Shown here in pieces: positions 61,397 through 64,000 of a stretch of DNA of 64,000 bases; the stretch's first letter is position 1, and the number at the start of each line of letters is the position of its first letter. The DNA lies in assembly GCF_018398395.1 (NCBI RefSeq), contig NZ_JAHCBF010000002.1:310001-374000 (forward strand), given 5' to 3'. The position numbers and the translations under genes are program-made. The notes under the pieces are model-generated. The model worked only from the letters and a program-made list of their open reading frames with translations, was not told the origin of the DNA and ran no database searches. The DNA comes from Croceicoccus gelatinilyticus (GTDB lineage: Bacteria > Pseudomonadota > Alphaproteobacteria > Sphingomonadales > Sphingomonadaceae).

Positions 61397-64000
61397 ATGC
61401 TCAAGCACGATACGGCGCGGCGCGCTTTGTCCGCCACGACCGCACTTACCGGCTTTGCCGCCATTTCACTGTCGATGATCGCCACCCCCGCCTTCGCTCA
61501 GGCCGAGGAAAGCTAAGAAGAAATTCTCGACGTCACCACGCCGCAGGCCGCTGAAGATGACGGCGCCATCGTCGTCGTCGGTTCGCGTCTGCGCCGCACC
61601 GAATTCAACAGCCCCGATCCGATCCAGATCATCTCGCCGGAACTGGGCATCAAGAAGGGCCAGGCCGACGCTGCCGACCTTCTGCAGAACTCACCGCTTG
61701 CTGCCGGTTCCACCCAGATCACCTCGACGCTTTCGTCGAACTTCGTCACCGACGGCGGTGTCGGCGCACAGACGCTGTCGTTGCGCGGCCTCGGCGCCAA
61801 CCGCACGCTCGTCCTGCTGAACGGTCGCCGTGCCGGTCCGGCCGGTACCCGCGGCGCGGTCTCCTCGTTCGACCTCAACGTCCTGCCGATCTCGATCATT
61901 TCGGACGTCGAAATCCTGAAGACCGGCGCATCGTCGATCTACGGTTCGGACGCAGTTGCCGGCGTGGTCAACATCAAGACCCGCCAGGACCTCGACGGCT
62001 TCGACGTGTCGCTGTTCGCATCGCCCACCGAAGACGGCGGCGGCGAATCGTACCAGACCAGCCTCGCCTGGGGTAAGACCTTCGACCGCGGTCACATCAT
62101 GTTCGCCGGCGACTACTACCGCCGCAACGAACTGGAACGCCGCGACCGCGACTACCTGGCTTGCGACGAGGACTACATCGTCAACGAAGCCGGCCAGCGC
62201 GCCGACATCACCGATCCGCGCACCGGCCAGCCGTATTGTAACGGCACGATCGGCAACCTGATCTTCACCTACGACTACATCGGTACCGTGGGCAACGCTT
62301 TCGGCATCCCGACGCCGAGCAACCTGTTCACGCCGGGCGGTCAGGCGATCCAGATCATCCAGCCGGACCGTGGCGGCGACCGCCTGGGCGAATTCCTGCC
62401 CTCGCTCGACCCCGCAGCGCAGCTGTTCCAGTTCAGCGCGCCGTCGAACTACTTCCCCGTCAACTATGACGGTCCGTCGACCGGCCTTCTGAACCTTTAC
62501 CCCGAGGCGGAGAAGAAGGAATCGGTCATCCCGCAGACCGATCGCTACACGCTCTACGCCAACGGCGCCTATGAGATCACCGACAATGTCGAGATCTACG
62601 GCGAAGCGCTTTACAACAACCGCAAGACCCACGTTGACGCATCGCGCCAGCTGTTCCCGGTCCAGTACACGGGCTTCTCGGTCCTGCCCTACCTCTTCGG
62701 CGACAGCGCAGCGCTCTTCTCGGGCGATCCGCTGAACGACGAGTTCTCGGGCGAAGTCCTGCTGCAGCCGGTCATCGTGACCGACAACTTCGATCAGGAC
62801 ATCGAAGTCGACTACTACCGCGGCGTGCTCGGCGCCCGTGGCGACTACGGCAGCATGATCCCGAACTGGAGCTGGGACCTTTACGGCCAGTTCAGCCGTT
62901 CGGACGGCAGCTACACCAGCGACATCGTGTTCAACGATGCCTACGACACGCTGAACTACCGTACGGAGCTGTGCGAAGGCACGGTGACTTCGGTTCGCGG
63001 CGTGCCCTGCGTCGACATCGACATCACCAGCCCCGATACGCTGGCCGGCAACTTCACGCCCGAAGAGGAAGCCTTCCTGTTCGGGCGCGACACCGGCACG
63101 ACCCGCTATGACCAGTGGAGCACCGAGTTCTTCACCTCGGGCGACCTGATCAAGCTTCCGGGCGGCATGTCGCAGCTCGGCGTCGGCGTCCAGTTCCGCC
63201 GCGACGAGATCACCGACACTCCCGGACCGGCAACGCTGGCCGGCAACTCGTGGGGCCTGACGAGCGCGGGCATCACCGCCGGCAAGTCCGACACCTACGA
63301 AGCCTTCGGCGAACTTGAACTGCCGATCTTCGGCGGCGTGCCCTTCGTGGAAGACTTCACGATCAACCTTGCTGGCCGCTTCACCCGCGTCGACGCCGAA
63401 CGTTCGTCGGACGGCGCGAGCGACAGCGACGAGGACTTCACCTACAAGATCGGCGCCAACTGGCAGGTCACCGACTGGCTGCGTTTCCGCGGTTCGTACG
63501 GCACCTCGTTCCGTACGCCGGCCCTGTACGAACAGTTCCTGCAGGACCAGACCGGCTTCCTCGCGCAGCTTTCGGTCGACCCCTGCATCCGCTGGGGCAC
63601 GGGCCTTGCCAACGGTGCGGTCACGCAGCGTCTGGCCGACAACTGCGCCGCAGCCGGCGTTCCGTCGGACTACAACGGCGTCGGTTCGAGCGCGCAGACC
63701 ATCTCGGGTGGCGGTATCGGTGTCCTCGACTCCGAAACCTCGCGCGCATGGTCGGGCTCGGTCATCCTGACCCCGCAGCTGTGGAGCGGGTCGGACTTCA
63801 GCCTCGCTGTCGACTACATCGACATCAAGGTTAAGGGCGAAGTCACCCAGCTGGGCGCCGCGAACATCGTGTCGTCGTGCTACAACTCGGAGTTCTATCC
63901 GAACGATCCGCTTTGCAACCAGTTCGTCCGCGACAGCGATCCGAACAGCACGTCGTTCAACAACATCCTCACGATCCGCAACCCGTACCTGAACATCGAC
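61397..64000 (+). pseudogene. TonB-dependent receptor gene with an in-frame TAA after the signal peptide (cut by right edge)
   Basis: The ATG at 61397 (TAGGGA site upstream) opens a good signal peptide ending TPAFAQ. Codon 40, at 61514-61516, is TAA. The same frame then stays open for over 820 codons to the window edge and encodes a complete plug (VVVGSRLRRTEFNSPDPIQI, then LRGLGANRTLVLLNGRRAGP and TGASSIYGSDAVAGVVNI) and most of a barrel. The plug is closely similar to that of the receptor at 57881-60961. No in-frame start after the TAA would keep the plug and a signal peptide. It is either a recently inactivated gene, a sequencing error (GAA to TAA is one substitution), or a read-through case. 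Confidence 0.85.

Noticed and set aside
61514-61516. Stop-codon recoding (selenocysteine or pyrrolysine) in the interrupted receptor
   Set aside because: The codon is TAA, which is not used for either; no downstream stem-loop element was seen and homologous receptors do not need such a residue there.

Overview
The window is a contiguous stretch of a high-GC alphaproteobacterial chromosome, most likely from the order Sphingomonadales (Erythrobacteraceae or Sphingomonadaceae). The evidence is the gene content and order: large TonB-dependent receptors with sphingomonad-type plug motifs, the argS / SPOR / nagZ / scpA / scpB / tatABC run, the ispH-thrB-rnhA run, a tamA-tamB pair beside bpt, and a Tad/Cpa pilus locus. 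Coding density is high. No rRNA, tRNA, insertion sequence, prophage or CRISPR array was seen, so this looks like core chromosome with one more variable region at the right end.

Left third (1-20.2 kb): cysK (cut by the left edge) and ccmBA for cytochrome c maturation; a pterin dehydratase; a cupredoxin-like lipoprotein; an esterase; an entericidin; an aldo/keto reductase; a base-excision DNA glycosylase; a 2Fe-2S ferredoxin; map; a leucyl aminopeptidase; a PAS protein followed by a roadblock/LC7 protein; a MEKHLA protein; argC; the nitrogen-control pair glnB-glnA with a sigma-54-like promoter; a patatin phospholipase; and a secreted Asn/Gly-repeat protein followed by a fasciclin lipoprotein.

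Middle (20.2-43.4 kb): envelope and housekeeping genes. TamB/TamA, the N-end-rule transferase Bpt, threonine ammonia-lyase and an exported amidohydrolase come first. A long leftward operon then runs argS - SPOR protein - nagZ - scpA - scpB - tatA - tatB - tatC. A repeat-rich spacer separates it from a small lipoprotein gene, ispH-thrB-rnhA, a DUF1508 protein, a FAD oxidoreductase and an alpha/beta hydrolase.

Right third (43.5-64 kb): a Tad/Cpa pilus operon (cpaA, B, C, D, E, tadB, tadC) that has no cpaF/tadA ATPase gene and no pilin gene. It is followed by a MarR regulator and a region dominated by outer-membrane receptors. One TonB-dependent receptor stands alone. A second heads a leftward group with two sulfotransferase genes and a small secreted protein. 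A third, paralogous to the second and divergent from it, is broken by an in-frame TAA just after its signal peptide and runs off the right edge. A palindrome resembling a LacI-family operator lies between the two paralogues.

The best candidates for something undescribed are the receptor-sulfotransferase group with its interrupted partner, the Tad locus without its ATPase, and the soluble PAS/roadblock pair.
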